From assembly GCA_030589835.1 (NCBI GenBank), contig JAUUZS010000003.1, positions 1 to 23,757 of the forward strand: a stretch of DNA of 23,757 bases, in the 5' to 3' direction. Shown here in pieces: positions 1 to 8,005 of the stretch; within the stretch, counting starts at the first letter, position 1; each line of letters starts with the position of its first letter. The notes under the pieces were generated by a model. The model worked only from the letters and a program-made list of their open reading frames with translations. It ran no database searches and was not told where the DNA came from. Position numbers and translations under genes: made by a program. This DNA comes from Cyclobacteriaceae bacterium. GTDB taxonomy: Bacteria > Bacteroidota > Bacteroidia > Cytophagales > Cyclobacteriaceae.

Positions 1-1058
1 AGGATCTTCCCTTCTTCCAGCAACCTTTCAATATTTTTATTGGTAGCCGTAATCAGGCGTATATCAACCTCAATTTTTTCTTTGCTGCCAACCCGCTCTA
101 TTATTTTGTCCTGGATCAATTGTAACAATTTACCCTGCAAATTGAGGGAAACCTCGGCAAGATCAGTAAGATACACACTGCCTTCATGTGCGCGCTCAAA
201 AATACCTTTAGTTATTTTCTTGTTTCCATCACCGTCTTTTACGACCTGGCCAAATAACTCAATTTCTATGATGGCCTCAGAAAGTTCGGAACAGTTCATT
301 TCGTCCAGTTTTTTACTAGCTCTTTGACTATTGAAATGAATAGATTTTGCTACCAGCTCCTTTCCCACGCCACTCTCACCGGTAACCAATACATTGGCAG
401 TAGTGGGGGCAACTTTTGAGATCATATTATATACCACCCGCATGGCTTGTCCGTTCCCGATCATATTTGCAGGATTTAACTTCATCTGAAGCTCTGTTTG
501 AAGGCGTTTGTTATCTTCCAGCAATCTTTCTACCTCCTCAAGCTCTTCCTGTCTAGCCTTGAGGGCCTGGGCAATCATGCTGCCAATAATCGAAATCAGA
601 CGAATATCCTCCTCAAAGGATAAATTATTATTGAATACGCGGTCGACACTCAAGGTGCCAATGACTTCCTGTTCGTGCTTTATAGGGATGCATAAAAAAG
701 AAACATCTTCCTTATCGATCCTATTTCTTGATTTTGTTTTATCCAAAAATTGTGGCTCATCAGATATCCTGGGAATGTATACCGACATGCCCGACTTTAC
801 TACTTTGCCAATAATTCCTTCACCAACTTTGTATTTCCCTCTGGCCTTTTCTTCTTTTGACATCCCATAGGCTTCCTCAATGTTGATTTCCGAAGATCCC
901 TTATTCAGCAGGGTGATGGTTCCCCTTTCCATGCCGATGTACTTGGCCATCATTTCGAGGATTTGATGTAGCACGTCCTTAATGTTCTTACTCTTATTCA
1001 AAGAAATGCTGATGTCAAAAAGTAAAGTAAGCTCTTTAAGTTCGTGTTTTGAATTCAT
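1..1058 (-). CDS. GAF plus degenerate sigma-54-activator-like AAA+ regulator (C-terminus beyond window)
   Basis: The ATG is at 1058; 352 codons are read before the left edge cuts the gene. Residues about 8-165 form a GAF sensor domain, followed by a charged linker helix (about 170-200) rich in Glu, Arg and Lys. An AAA+ domain of the NtrC/NifA type then begins, with Walker A GESGVGK at 227-233, the ELFG motif at 267-270 and the sensor-I-like DIRLITATN around 329-337. Two hallmarks are missing. The GAFTGA loop that contacts sigma-54 is replaced, with the spacing kept, by KDGDGN at 274-279. The Walker B end FLDEI is replaced by YLTDL (T298, D299). In known enhancer-binding proteins these parts drive sigma-54 remodelling and ATP hydrolysis, so this protein probably binds nucleotide without being a normal activator. 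A Fis-type DNA-binding helix, if present, lies outside the window. Family certain, function inferred. Confidence 0.88.
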   Translation of the reverse strand, partial: MNSKHELKELTLLFDISISLNKSKNIKDVLHQILEMMAKYIGMERGTITLLNKGSSEINIEEAYGMSKEEKARGKYKVGEGIIGKVVKSGMSVYIPRISDEPQFLDKTKSRNRIDKEDVSFLCIPIKHEQEVIGTLSVDRVFNNNLSFEEDIRLISIIGSMIAQALKARQEELEEVERLLEDNKRLQTELQMKLNPANMIGNGQAMRVVYNMISKVAPTTANVLVTGESGVGKELVAKSIHFNSQRASKKLDEMNCSELSEAIIEIELFGQVVKDGDGNKKITKGIFERAHEGSVYLTDLAEVSLNLQGKLLQLIQDKIIERVGSKEKIEVDIRLITATNKNIERLLEEGKI

Positions 1059-1527
1059 GGAAACAGATTCTTATACCGTCAAATAATCTCTTGCCGGACT
1101 CCAATTCAATGTATTAATTTCCAAATTATTCTGCATTTCCATTTTAATACAACAATAAAAAAGATTAATAATTGTTTCGAAATATGCAATAAAATCAATA
1201 ATTATTATGACTGCTTGTGCAAATTTAATCAAATTAGTATAAAAATTAAAATTGAGATAAGTTTTATAATTAAGCTTTATCTGTCGATTCTAAAACATAT
1301 TTATTGAGCCTCTAATGAAGTATTAAAGGCAGTACTGAAGTATATTTATAGAATACATTTTAAGAAATTTAAGGCCCCGTTCATGTGTTGGTTGATCGCA
1401 AAGTCAATGTAATGCAATTTCCTGCTGATCCATTGATAAGAAATGTTCGTGATTAATAGAAGTTATATTCCATCTGATATACATTTACAATTTCACCAGA
1501 ATATGTTCCATTAAAACAAACACACTC
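1059..1527. other. AT-rich intergenic region between divergent genes
   Basis: This 469-bp gap lies between the divergently transcribed GAF/AAA+ gene and the DUF1080 gene, so it should hold both promoters. It is very AT-rich. I see no convincing ORF, RNA gene or strong hairpin. A partial match to the Bacteroidota -7 element (TACATTTA at 1480-1487, last base deviating from TAnnTTTG) lies about 40 bp before the DUF1080 start. Confidence 0.5.
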
Positions 1528-2253
1528 ATGAACATTACCCGTCTGTTAATCCTAAAATATCTGTTGGTTTTTATCTTTCTTATAGGATCCGCCATAAATT
1601 TGTTGGCCCAGGAAAACGAGTTTCTGAAATTTCGACCTTTATTTAATGGTAAAGATCTTTCCGGCTGGGAGGACGTAAATACCTCTGATGAAACCTGGAG
1701 GGTAGAAGATGAAATGATCATTTGCACAGGTAATCCTATCGGTGTGATGCGGTCTGATCGGCAATACGAAAATTTTATCATGGAAATCGAGTGGCGACAT
1801 ATGGAAGCAGGGGGCAATTCTGGGGTTTTTATTTGGAGTGAAGGAACTCCCTTTAAAGGCAAAAGACTTACCAAAGCCATTGAAGTACAAATGCTTGAGC
1901 TTGAATGGGCTATTCAGAACAAGCGGACGGATGATTATGTGCATGGGGAATTATTTCCTACCATGGATTTAACAGCTATACCGGACAATCCAAGAGGACC
2001 CAGAAGTAAGTCGATCGAAAAAAGATGCAAGGGAAAAGGCGAATGGAATAAGTATGTGGTCGTCGCAGTAGATGGCACGGTAAAGCTTTCTGTTAATGGC
2101 AAATTTGTAAATGGGTTGCGCGACTCAGGAAGGAAAAAAGGATACATCTGTCTGGAAGCCGAAGGTGCTGAAATACATTTTCGCAACATCAGAATTCTCG
2201 AGCTTCCTTCAGGGATCATAAGCGATGAGCAGACTGCCCCATTGGTGAATTAA
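1528..2253 (+). CDS. exported DUF1080 (3-keto-disaccharide hydrolase-like) protein
   Basis: This 241-residue protein has a clear Sec signal peptide (hydrophobic core about 5-25, likely cleavage after LLAQ at 28), so it acts in the periplasm or at the surface. The mature part is a single concanavalin-like beta-sandwich of the DUF1080/3-keto-disaccharide hydrolase family. Evidence includes [10 protein letters not shown] at 39-48, the [12 protein letters not shown] strand pair, the [14 protein letters not shown] block (88-103), the IEVQMLE segment (118-124) and the closing [11 protein letters not shown] strand (206-216). The length is normal for a single-domain member. Family members act on 3-keto sugars or other glycans, but the substrate here cannot be read from sequence. 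The fructosamine-kinase-like gene starts 20 bp downstream on the same strand, so the two are probably co-transcribed. The start is the first ATG before the signal peptide. Confidence 0.9.
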   Translation: MNITRLLILKYLLVFIFLIGSAINLLAQENEFLKFRPLFNGKDLSGWEDVNTSDETWRVEDEMIICTGNPIGVMRSDRQYENFIMEIEWRHMEAGGNSGVFIWSEGTPFKGKRLTKAIEVQMLELEWAIQNKRTDDYVHGELFPTMDLTAIPDNPRGPRSKSIEKRCKGKGEWNKYVVVAVDGTVKLSVNGKFVNGLRDSGRKKGYICLEAEGAEIHFRNIRILELPSGIISDEQTAPLVN

Positions 2254-2273
2254 AATGGATAAAAATAAAAACT

Positions 2274-3137
2274 ATGTCATTCGCTGAAGGGGTATTAGGA
2301 GAGGCATTTGGAACGTCCATATCCTTAAAAAGTACTGTTGTCATATCCGGTGGGTGCATCAATAATGCGCTTAAACTTATTACAAGCGAAGGAGATTATT
2401 TCATGAAATGGCAAACCGGCATTCCTGAAGATATGTTTCAAAAAGAGGCTGAAGGCCTGAAGCTTTTATCGCAGAACGGAGCTATAAAAATTCCTGAAGT
2501 AATTGGGTACGGCAAAATTGAAGGCAAACATTATTTGCTGATGGAGGATATTAAAAGTACCATGCCAAAAACTGATTACTGGAAGCACTTTGGCATTGCC
2601 CTGGCAACTTTCCACCATAATAATACAGCCAAAAAATATGGACTAGACCATGATAATTATATTGGCAAATCGCCACAGCCCAATGACTTGAACAGAGATT
2701 GGATAGATTTTTTCATTCATAATCGTCTTGAATCTCAATTGAAACTGGCTATCAGTAACCATTTGGTAGACAATAGTTTCATTGATCGATACCGAAGATT
2801 TTATGCATTAATACCAGATTTATTGCCTGTCGATCAGCCCGCATTATTGCATGGAGATATGTGGAGTGGTAATGTAATGGTGGGAAGTGATGGCTTAGTT
2901 TGCCTGGTTGATCCGGCAGTGTATTACGGACATCGTGAAATTGAATTGGCTTTTACCCAAATGTTTGGCGGCTTTGAGCACAGTTTTTACGATGCATACC
3001 AATCCACGTATCCACTGGAACCCGGTTTTACACAACGCGTTGACATCTACAACATCTATCCCCACATGGTCCACGTTAACCTTTTTGGCCGATCTTATTT
3101 GAATGGAGTGGAAAGTGTATTAAGGAAGTATTTGTGA
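2274..3137 (+). CDS. fructosamine kinase family protein (FN3K/YniA-like)
   Basis: This 287-residue cytoplasmic kinase has the FN3K/APH fold. Visible signatures are the nucleotide-binding GGCIN turn (26-30), the ATP-contacting Lys in YFMKW (K45), Glu60 in the following helix, the hinge LLMEDI (88-93), the catalytic loop HGDMWSGN (193-200, catalytic Asp195) and the metal-binding DPAVYYGHRE (Asp213), followed by the family-typical FGGF. Characterised relatives phosphorylate ketosamines (glycated amines) on the 3-position, which destabilises the adduct and repairs glycation. Bacterial members may prefer ribulosamines or other sugars. Length and motif spacing are complete. It follows the DUF1080 gene by 20 bp and likely belongs to the same transcript. 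The exact substrate is not determined. Confidence 0.92.
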   Translation: MSFAEGVLGEAFGTSISLKSTVVISGGCINNALKLITSEGDYFMKWQTGIPEDMFQKEAEGLKLLSQNGAIKIPEVIGYGKIEGKHYLLMEDIKSTMPKTDYWKHFGIALATFHHNNTAKKYGLDHDNYIGKSPQPNDLNRDWIDFFIHNRLESQLKLAISNHLVDNSFIDRYRRFYALIPDLLPVDQPALLHGDMWSGNVMVGSDGLVCLVDPAVYYGHREIELAFTQMFGGFEHSFYDAYQSTYPLEPGFTQRVDIYNIYPHMVHVNLFGRSYLNGVESVLRKYL

Positions 3138-3441
3138 TGAATACGAATTAAAAACTTATATACGGACAAAAAAACCAATCATTATTTGATGAAAAACATA
3201 GGTTATTTATTCCTTAGCATGTTCAATATTCATTTTAATGCTTCTAAAAATGACCATATGCAGAGGTTTCAAATCCCAATGAATTGGCTTTTTTAATGGC
3301 TTCTGACTCAAAATCCCTACATTTGGCTTCCATTTGTTTAATCTGACGCATTTGTTTAAAATCTTTTGCACAGACAATTGCAAATCGAATAGTATTTGCA
3401 TACATTTGCAGTCCTTTTATAAAAAGTGAAAAAATAGAAAA
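3138..3441. other. intergenic region with rpmE2 promoter
   Basis: This 304-bp gap separates the FN3K-like gene from rpmE2. Its right end carries a good Bacteroidota promoter (listed separately). Short minus-strand frames of 64 and 71 codons cross it, but they lack recognisable motifs and one runs into the rpmE2 coding sequence, so I do not call them genes. No clear terminator for the upstream operon is visible. Confidence 0.5.
3378..3408 (+). promoter_or_regulatory. Bacteroidota-type promoter of rpmE2
   Basis: A -33 TTG (3378-3380) and a -7 TACATTTG (3401-3408) are separated by 20 bp, a full match to the Bacteroidota consensus TTG-N19..21-TAnnTTTG recognised by their divergent primary sigma factor. 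It predicts a transcript start near 3414 and a leader of about 27 nt before the rpmE2 ATG at 3442. Confidence 0.7.
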
Positions 3442-3687
3442 ATGAGAAAGGGAATTCATCCAAAATATTCAGACGTAGTATTTCACGATACACAGAGTGG
3501 TGCAAAATTCTTGACAAAGTCAACCATGACTTCTAAAGAAAAGATCAAGTGGGAAGACGGGAACGAGTACCCAGTAGTTAAAATAGAGGTGAGCTCTGCA
3601 TCCCACCCTTTTTACACTGGCAAGAAAATCTTCCTGGATACTGCCGGTAGGGTTGAGAAATTCAACAGAAGGTACAAAAAGAAATAA
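3442..3687 (+). CDS. rpmE2: 50S ribosomal protein L31 type B
   Basis: This is an 81-residue basic ribosomal protein. The opening [16 protein letters not shown], the central block around [21 protein letters not shown] and the ending [12 protein letters not shown] are diagnostic of L31. It has no cysteines, which identifies the zinc-independent type B form (RpmE2/YkgM-like), the usual housekeeping L31 in Bacteroidota rather than only a zinc-starvation spare. It binds the large subunit at the central protuberance and helps bridge the 30S head. A consensus promoter sits just upstream and a rho-independent terminator starts about 20 bp after the stop, so it can be made as a single-gene transcript. 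The GlmU-like gene follows at once. Confidence 0.97.
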   Translation: MRKGIHPKYSDVVFHDTQSGAKFLTKSTMTSKEKIKWEDGNEYPVVKIEVSSASHPFYTGKKIFLDTAGRVEKFNRRYKKK

Positions 3688-3708
3688 ATATCATTTCATA
3701 AGAAAAGA

Positions 3709-3751
3709 GGTCTCCATTATTTTCAAAAGTAATGGAGACTTTTTTATTTTT
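3709..3751 (+). terminator. rho-independent terminator between rpmE2 and the GlmU-like gene
   Basis: A perfect 10-bp stem, GTCTCCATTA (3710-3719) with TAATGGAGAC (3730-3739), encloses a 10-nt loop and is followed by TTTTTTATTTTT (3740-3751). This is a textbook intrinsic terminator. The T-tract ends only 5 nt before the start codon of the next gene (3757). Confidence 0.92.
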
Positions 3752-3756
3752 ATGCA

Positions 3757-4953
3757 ATGAATATTATTCTGTTTGATGAGCCAAGCACAAAAACAAACCT
3801 GCTCCCATTTACGTATACCCGTCCTGTTTCAGATATTCGAATAGGTATTATCACCATAAAAGAAAAATGGCATAAGTGGCTTAGGGCCGATTATTCCTAT
3901 TTAACGGAAAGCTATCTTTCAAAAAAATATCCTGTTCATAACACACCAAATAATTTGTACCTGAATGGCAGTGTACTCCCAAACCCGGCATTGGTTGATG
4001 CCATCAAAGCCTTAAAAAAAGACCAGATCCTGCTCAAGGATAATCTGCCAATTGCATTTTATGGTTACCTTGATGGTATTGATGATTTGAATACGGAAAA
4101 CCTTTTTAGCAACACGGATAGGATATATTTTTCTGGTGACATCATTTCCCTTCAACATGTATATGATATCTTTATTCACAATGGCGCGGCCATTAGAAGT
4201 GATTTTAATCTGCTGACCGCAGGGAGAAAAAGCCATTCCATCGAAGACCCACATACTGCGGTTTATAATGCTCAGGATATTTTTATTGAAGAAAATGTAC
4301 GCATTAAATCTGCCATATTAAATGCGGAAAACGGACCCATCTATATCGGAGCCAATGCAGAAATTGGCGATGGGTCAATCATTAAGGGGGCCGTATCAAT
4401 CGGAGAAGGCACAGTGCTCAATCTCGGGGCTCGATTAAGGGGAGATATTACTGTGGGGCCTTACAGCAAAGTTGGCGGTGAGATCAGCAACTCCGTTATT
4501 TTTGGAAACAGCAACAAAGCGCACGAAGGATTTTTAGGCAATTCTGTTCTTGGCGAATGGTGCAATTTAGGTGCAGATACCAATGCTTCCAACTTGAAAA
4601 ATAGCTATGAAAATATACGCATTTGGAATTATGAGGAAGAAAGATTTGTGCAAACCGGCAGGCAATTTTGTGGGTTGATCATGGGGGATCATTCCAATTG
4701 CGGCATCAATACCATGTTCAATACAGGTACGGTGGTCGGTGTAAGCTCCAACATTTTTGGAAGTGGTTATCCACGTGCCTTTATCCCTTCCTTTTCCTAT
4801 GGTGGCGCCCAGGGATTTAGTACGTATAATTTCAAAAAGGCACTGGAAGTAATTCCAAAAGTATTTGCACGAAGGAAAAAAAACCTGATGAAGGAGGATG
4901 TCGATATTCTAGTTCATATCTTTGAAAAAACAAAAAAATACAGGCCGAATTAG
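3757..4953 (+). CDS. GlmU-family putative sugar nucleotidyltransferase / left-handed beta-helix protein
   Basis: This 398-residue protein is found in Bacteroidota beside L31 and is annotated as GlmU family. The N-terminal part (about 1-160) starts MNIILFDEPSTKTNLLPFTYTRPVSDIRIGI. It resembles a nucleotidyltransferase fold but lacks the classic GxGTRM nucleotide-binding loop seen in GlmU and RmlA, so catalytic activity is unproven. Residues about 165-340 form a left-handed beta-helix with hexapeptide-type repeats, for example around IYIGANAEIGDGSIIKGAVS, VLNLGARLRGDITVGPYSKV and the GDHSNCGINTMFNTGTVVG block. This matches GlmU-type acetyltransferase or structural domains. It may act in cell-wall or nucleotide-sugar metabolism. 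The start at 3757 fits family N-termini but lies directly after the terminator T-tract. holB follows after 10 bp. Confidence 0.85.
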   Translation: MNIILFDEPSTKTNLLPFTYTRPVSDIRIGIITIKEKWHKWLRADYSYLTESYLSKKYPVHNTPNNLYLNGSVLPNPALVDAIKALKKDQILLKDNLPIAFYGYLDGIDDLNTENLFSNTDRIYFSGDIISLQHVYDIFIHNGAAIRSDFNLLTAGRKSHSIEDPHTAVYNAQDIFIEENVRIKSAILNAENGPIYIGANAEIGDGSIIKGAVSIGEGTVLNLGARLRGDITVGPYSKVGGEISNSVIFGNSNKAHEGFLGNSVLGEWCNLGADTNASNLKNSYENIRIWNYEEERFVQTGRQFCGLIMGDHSNCGINTMFNTGTVVGVSSNIFGSGYPRAFIPSFSYGGAQGFSTYNFKKALEVIPKVFARRKKNLMKEDVDILVHIFEKTKKYRPN

Positions 4954-4963
4954 CCTCGCATAA

Positions 4964-6085
4964 ATGATATTTTCTGATATACCCGGACTTGAAAGCGTCA
5001 AACAAAAGCTCAGCAGATCTGTTGAGAGGGGAAAAATTGCGCATGCGCAATTATTTGCCGGCTCCCGGGGCAGCGCTAATTTGTCTATGGCCATTGCCTA
5101 TGCGGCATTGCCCAATTGCACCAACAGAAGAGATGGTGAGGCGTGCGGGGAATGTCCATCATGTCAGAAAATCAATAAATTGATTCATCCTGATTTGCAT
5201 TTTATATTTCCGGTTTGTGCTGCAAAAAATAAAACAGGAAAAGATGTGGTCAGTGATAGTTTCATCGCTGAATGGAGGGAATTTATACATCAAAAACCCT
5301 ATGGGGGGCCTACAGAATGGGCTCTGGAATTTGGCGGAGAAAACAAACAACTCAATATTTCGAAGGAAGAAAGCCGGAATATCATTAAAAAGCTTGCGCT
5401 AAAATCTTTTGAAGGAGAATATAAAGTAATGATCATCTGGTTGGCTGAATATATGCACCCAAGCGCTGCCAATGCCATGCTGAAAATATTGGAAGAACCG
5501 CCAGAAAAAACGGTGTTTCTTCTCGTGACAAACGATCATGAACAGATCATAGGCACCATATTATCCAGGGTGCAATTGTTGAAAATCAGGCCTTTTAACA
5601 AAAAAGAAATTTCTGATTATCTGGTTAAAAAGCATGAACTTAACGCAGAAAGAGCCATCCAGATCGCAAATATGGTATCCGGTGATTTGACTCAGGCAAT
5701 CAATATGATCCATGAAGTTGAGGATGACACTCCTAAGTTATTCCAGGAATGGATGAGAATTTGTTTTTCAAGCAATCACCCAAAGATGGTTGAATGGGCA
5801 GAGAATTTTAGCAAGTCTACCAAGATCAATCAAAAAGGACTTTTTCAGTATGGCATGTCAATCTTGAGGGAATCACTGCTCATGCAAAATAGTGTGGATT
5901 CCGCTAACCTCACTGATTCAGAAAATGCCTTTGTGACAAATTTTTCAAAAGCACTAGATTTGTCAAAACTGGAAAAAATTTATCAGGATTTGAATACGGC
6001 ATATTATCATTTAGAGCGCAATGGAAATACCAAAATAATTTTTTTAGATACTTCTCTTCAAATTACTTCTACATTTAGAAGTTAG
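4964..6085 (+). CDS. holB: DNA polymerase III subunit delta' (clamp loader)
   Basis: This 373-residue AAA+ clamp-loader subunit starts MIFSDIPGLESVKQKL, typical for delta'. The P-loop position reads GSRGSANL (33-40) and has no catalytic Lys, as expected for the non-hydrolysing delta' subunit. A four-cysteine zinc module follows (Cys52, 61, 64, 67: C-x8-C-x2-C-x2-C). Further on are an AAA+ core with SAANAMLKILEEPPEKTVFLLVTN (about 168-191) and the arginine-finger region TILSRVQLLKI. That motif is usually SRC in clamp loaders, so SRV is a mild deviation. It sits 10 bp after the GlmU-like gene and just before hemC, so it is likely part of one transcript with the former. Confidence 0.93.
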   Translation: MIFSDIPGLESVKQKLSRSVERGKIAHAQLFAGSRGSANLSMAIAYAALPNCTNRRDGEACGECPSCQKINKLIHPDLHFIFPVCAAKNKTGKDVVSDSFIAEWREFIHQKPYGGPTEWALEFGGENKQLNISKEESRNIIKKLALKSFEGEYKVMIIWLAEYMHPSAANAMLKILEEPPEKTVFLLVTNDHEQIIGTILSRVQLLKIRPFNKKEISDYLVKKHELNAERAIQIANMVSGDLTQAINMIHEVEDDTPKLFQEWMRICFSSNHPKMVEWAENFSKSTKINQKGLFQYGMSILRESLLMQNSVDSANLTDSENAFVTNFSKALDLSKLEKIYQDLNTAYYHLERNGNTKIIFLDTSLQITSTFRS

Positions 6086-6091
6086 ATTTAT

Positions 6092-6099
6092 TATTTTTG
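6092..6099 (+). promoter_or_regulatory. putative -7 element upstream of hemC
   Basis: TATTTTTG at 6092-6099 matches TAnnTTTG and lies 22 bp before the hemC ATG at 6121. No clear -33 TTG is found at the expected spacing, so the call is weak. It overlaps the in-frame TTG at 6097, which is one reason to prefer the ATG as the start. Confidence 0.35.
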
Positions 6100-6120
6100 G
6101 CATCTCAAATATTAGAATAC

Positions 6121-7053
6121 ATGATCATAAAGATTGGTACACGAAAAAGTATGCTCGCCATGTGGCAGGCTAACCATGTAAAAGATGAATTGGAAAAGCA
6201 TGGGATAGAAGTAGAATTGATGCCAATTGAAACAAAAGGCGATAAGGTGCTGGATGTTTCAATCTCAAAAATTGGAAGCAAAGGCGTTTTTACGGAAGAA
6301 CTGGAATTGATGTTGGAAAATGGTGAGGTTGATATTGCCATTCATAGTGCCAAGGATTTGCCAAGTGAGCTCCCGTCACAATTTGAAATATTAGCTTTTT
6401 CTTCACGGGAAATGGAAAATGATGTGTTGATCAGTCACGATAAATCGCTGAAATTAAAGGATGCCAATTCATCATTTATAATCGGGACATCCTCGACCAG
6501 GCGAATTGCCACCCTGGCACATTACTACCCCAAGATCACCACCGTGGATATGAGGGGCAATCTGCAAACAAGAATAAAAAAGATGGAATCCGGGGTCTGT
6601 GATGCCCTTTTATTGGCCTATGCCGGTGTGGCAAGAATGGAATATAATGACCTGATCAATCAGGAATTGTCATTAGATATTTTTACTCCGGCAGTGGGAC
6701 AAGGAAGTTTGGCGGTGGAAATTACCACATCGCTTTCGGAAGACAAAAAAGTCAAAGTTCGGGAAATCATTAATGATCCAATAGCTGAAAAAAAGCTGAA
6801 GGCAGAACGGGCTTACCTGAAGAAATTGAAAGGCGGCTGTAGCATCCCTGCTTTTGCAAATGCTCAAATGGAAGATAATAACATAGTGTTGCAGGCAGGA
6901 ATTTTTAGCCTTAACGGGAAAGAATTTATAAAAAAAACAGCAAAAGGAAGTTTGGATGAACCGGAATCATTGGGAAATACATTAGGTGAAGACATTCTGA
7001 ATGAAGGCGGAGCGGAGATTTTACATCAAATTAATAAGGAACTGAATCGATAG
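6121..7053 (+). CDS. hemC: hydroxymethylbilane synthase (porphobilinogen deaminase)
   Basis: This 310-residue cytoplasmic enzyme condenses four porphobilinogen units into hydroxymethylbilane for heme synthesis. It starts MIIKIGTRKSMLAMWQ, the canonical N-terminus. An upstream in-frame TTG (6097) would add eight residues unlike the family. Signatures include the catalytic Asp in HSAKDLPSELP, the cofactor-contact block GTSSTRR, DMRGNLQTRIKKM, the AYAGVARM segment, AVGQGSLAVE and the dipyrromethane-anchoring Cys240 in KGGCSIPAFA. Length and order match HemC from other bacteria. It follows holB by 35 bp and precedes the cyclophilin lipoprotein gene by 4 bp. A -7 box directly upstream suggests it can also be transcribed on its own. 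Confidence 0.96.
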   Translation: MIIKIGTRKSMLAMWQANHVKDELEKHGIEVELMPIETKGDKVLDVSISKIGSKGVFTEELELMLENGEVDIAIHSAKDLPSELPSQFEILAFSSREMENDVLISHDKSLKLKDANSSFIIGTSSTRRIATLAHYYPKITTVDMRGNLQTRIKKMESGVCDALLLAYAGVARMEYNDLINQELSLDIFTPAVGQGSLAVEITTSLSEDKKVKVREIINDPIAEKKLKAERAYLKKLKGGCSIPAFANAQMEDNNIVLQAGIFSLNGKEFIKKTAKGSLDEPESLGNTLGEDILNEGGAEILHQINKELNR

Positions 7054-7057
7054 GAAC

Positions 7058-7885
7058 ATGAAAAATATATTATTTATAATCTTAAGCCTGGTGTTTGCTA
7101 TTTCAGCATGCGCAAAAAAGGATTACCTGATTACTGTAAAAACCAGCTATGGGGACATCAAGATTATTTTGTATGATCAGACGCCGCAACACAAGGAGAA
7201 TTTCTTGAAACTCGCTCAAAACGGTGATTACGACAGCACTATTTTCCATAGGGTGATTAAGGATTTTATGATTCAGGGTGGAGATGTAAATGCCAAGCCG
7301 GGAAATGAAAATAAAATAGATTATACCGTGCCTGCTGAATTTGTCGACACCCTTATACACCATAAAGGTGCGCTTGCTGCTGCCCGCCAGGGAGATAAAA
7401 TGAACCCTGAAAAAGCCAGCAGTGGATCCCAATGGTATATTGTTCAGGGTGTAGTTTATTCTGAAGATGACCTGACTACCGATATGGAAAAACTGAGCGG
7501 ATACATGAGGCAATTGATGCAATTGCCGGAATATGCTAAACTGCAGCAAGAATTATCCACTATTTATTACGAGCAAGGCCAGGAGGCTTATGGCAAAAAA
7601 ATGATCGAAATGAAGCCTGTTTTAGAAGAAAAATTCAATACCACCTTCGATAAAGACTTTCCTGCTGACCGTTTAGAATTATATACCACGATAGGCGGCA
7701 CACCACATCTGGATGATGCTTATACGATTTTCGGTCGTGTAGTAGAGGGATTGGATGTATTAGATAAAATAGCTGCTGTGGAAACAGCTGGCAGGGACAA
7801 GCCACTTGAAGACATCTATATGACCGTTGAGGTAGAAGAGATAAAGATAAAGAAGCTTCAAAAGCTGTATGGGATAAAAAAATAA
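7058..7885 (+). CDS. cyclophilin-type peptidyl-prolyl cis-trans isomerase, lipoprotein
   Basis: This 275-residue lipoprotein has a signal peptide ending in the lipobox ISAC (lipidated Cys18), so it is anchored in the envelope. The cyclophilin domain begins at about 24 (ITVKTSYGDIKIILY) and carries the active-site block FHRVIKDFMIQGGD (63-76), then GALAAAR and GSQWYIVQ (123-130). An insertion of about 75 residues rich in Glu, Lys and Met (about 131-205) interrupts the fold before TPHLDDAYTIFGRVVEGLDVLDKI. Such an insertion recurs in Bacteroidota members. It likely assists folding of exported proteins. The gene lies 4 bp after hemC, so co-transcription is likely, although no metabolic link is apparent. 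The opposing barrel-protein gene ends 120 bp away. Confidence 0.93.
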   Translation: MKNILFIILSLVFAISACAKKDYLITVKTSYGDIKIILYDQTPQHKENFLKLAQNGDYDSTIFHRVIKDFMIQGGDVNAKPGNENKIDYTVPAEFVDTLIHHKGALAAARQGDKMNPEKASSGSQWYIVQGVVYSEDDLTTDMEKLSGYMRQLMQLPEYAKLQQELSTIYYEQGQEAYGKKMIEMKPVLEEKFNTTFDKDFPADRLELYTTIGGTPHLDDAYTIFGRVVEGLDVLDKIAAVETAGRDKPLEDIYMTVEVEEIKIKKLQKLYGIKK

Positions 7886-8005
7886 ATGAATAACAATGAT
7901 CGCCTCATCCAGATCAATATAAATACTGTTTATTTTTGAACACCTGGAAATGGCGCTCTGGTGGTAAATTCCATTCCCAATTATTACTTTACTGACTGCG
8001 ATATT

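Noticed and set aside
1485..1880. 131-codon minus-strand frame opposite the DUF1080 gene
   Set aside because: It is an antisense shadow of a well-supported coding region with signal peptide and family motifs; no independent support.
3207..3459. Two overlapping minus-strand frames (64 and 71 codons) upstream of rpmE2
   Set aside because: They lie across the rpmE2 promoter and, for one, its start. There is no recognisable domain and composition is not distinctive.
6097..6120. Longer hemC reading from TTG at 6097
   Set aside because: The extra eight residues are unlike HemC N-termini, and the TTG lies inside a TAnnTTTG promoter element. The ATG at 6121 gives the canonical start.
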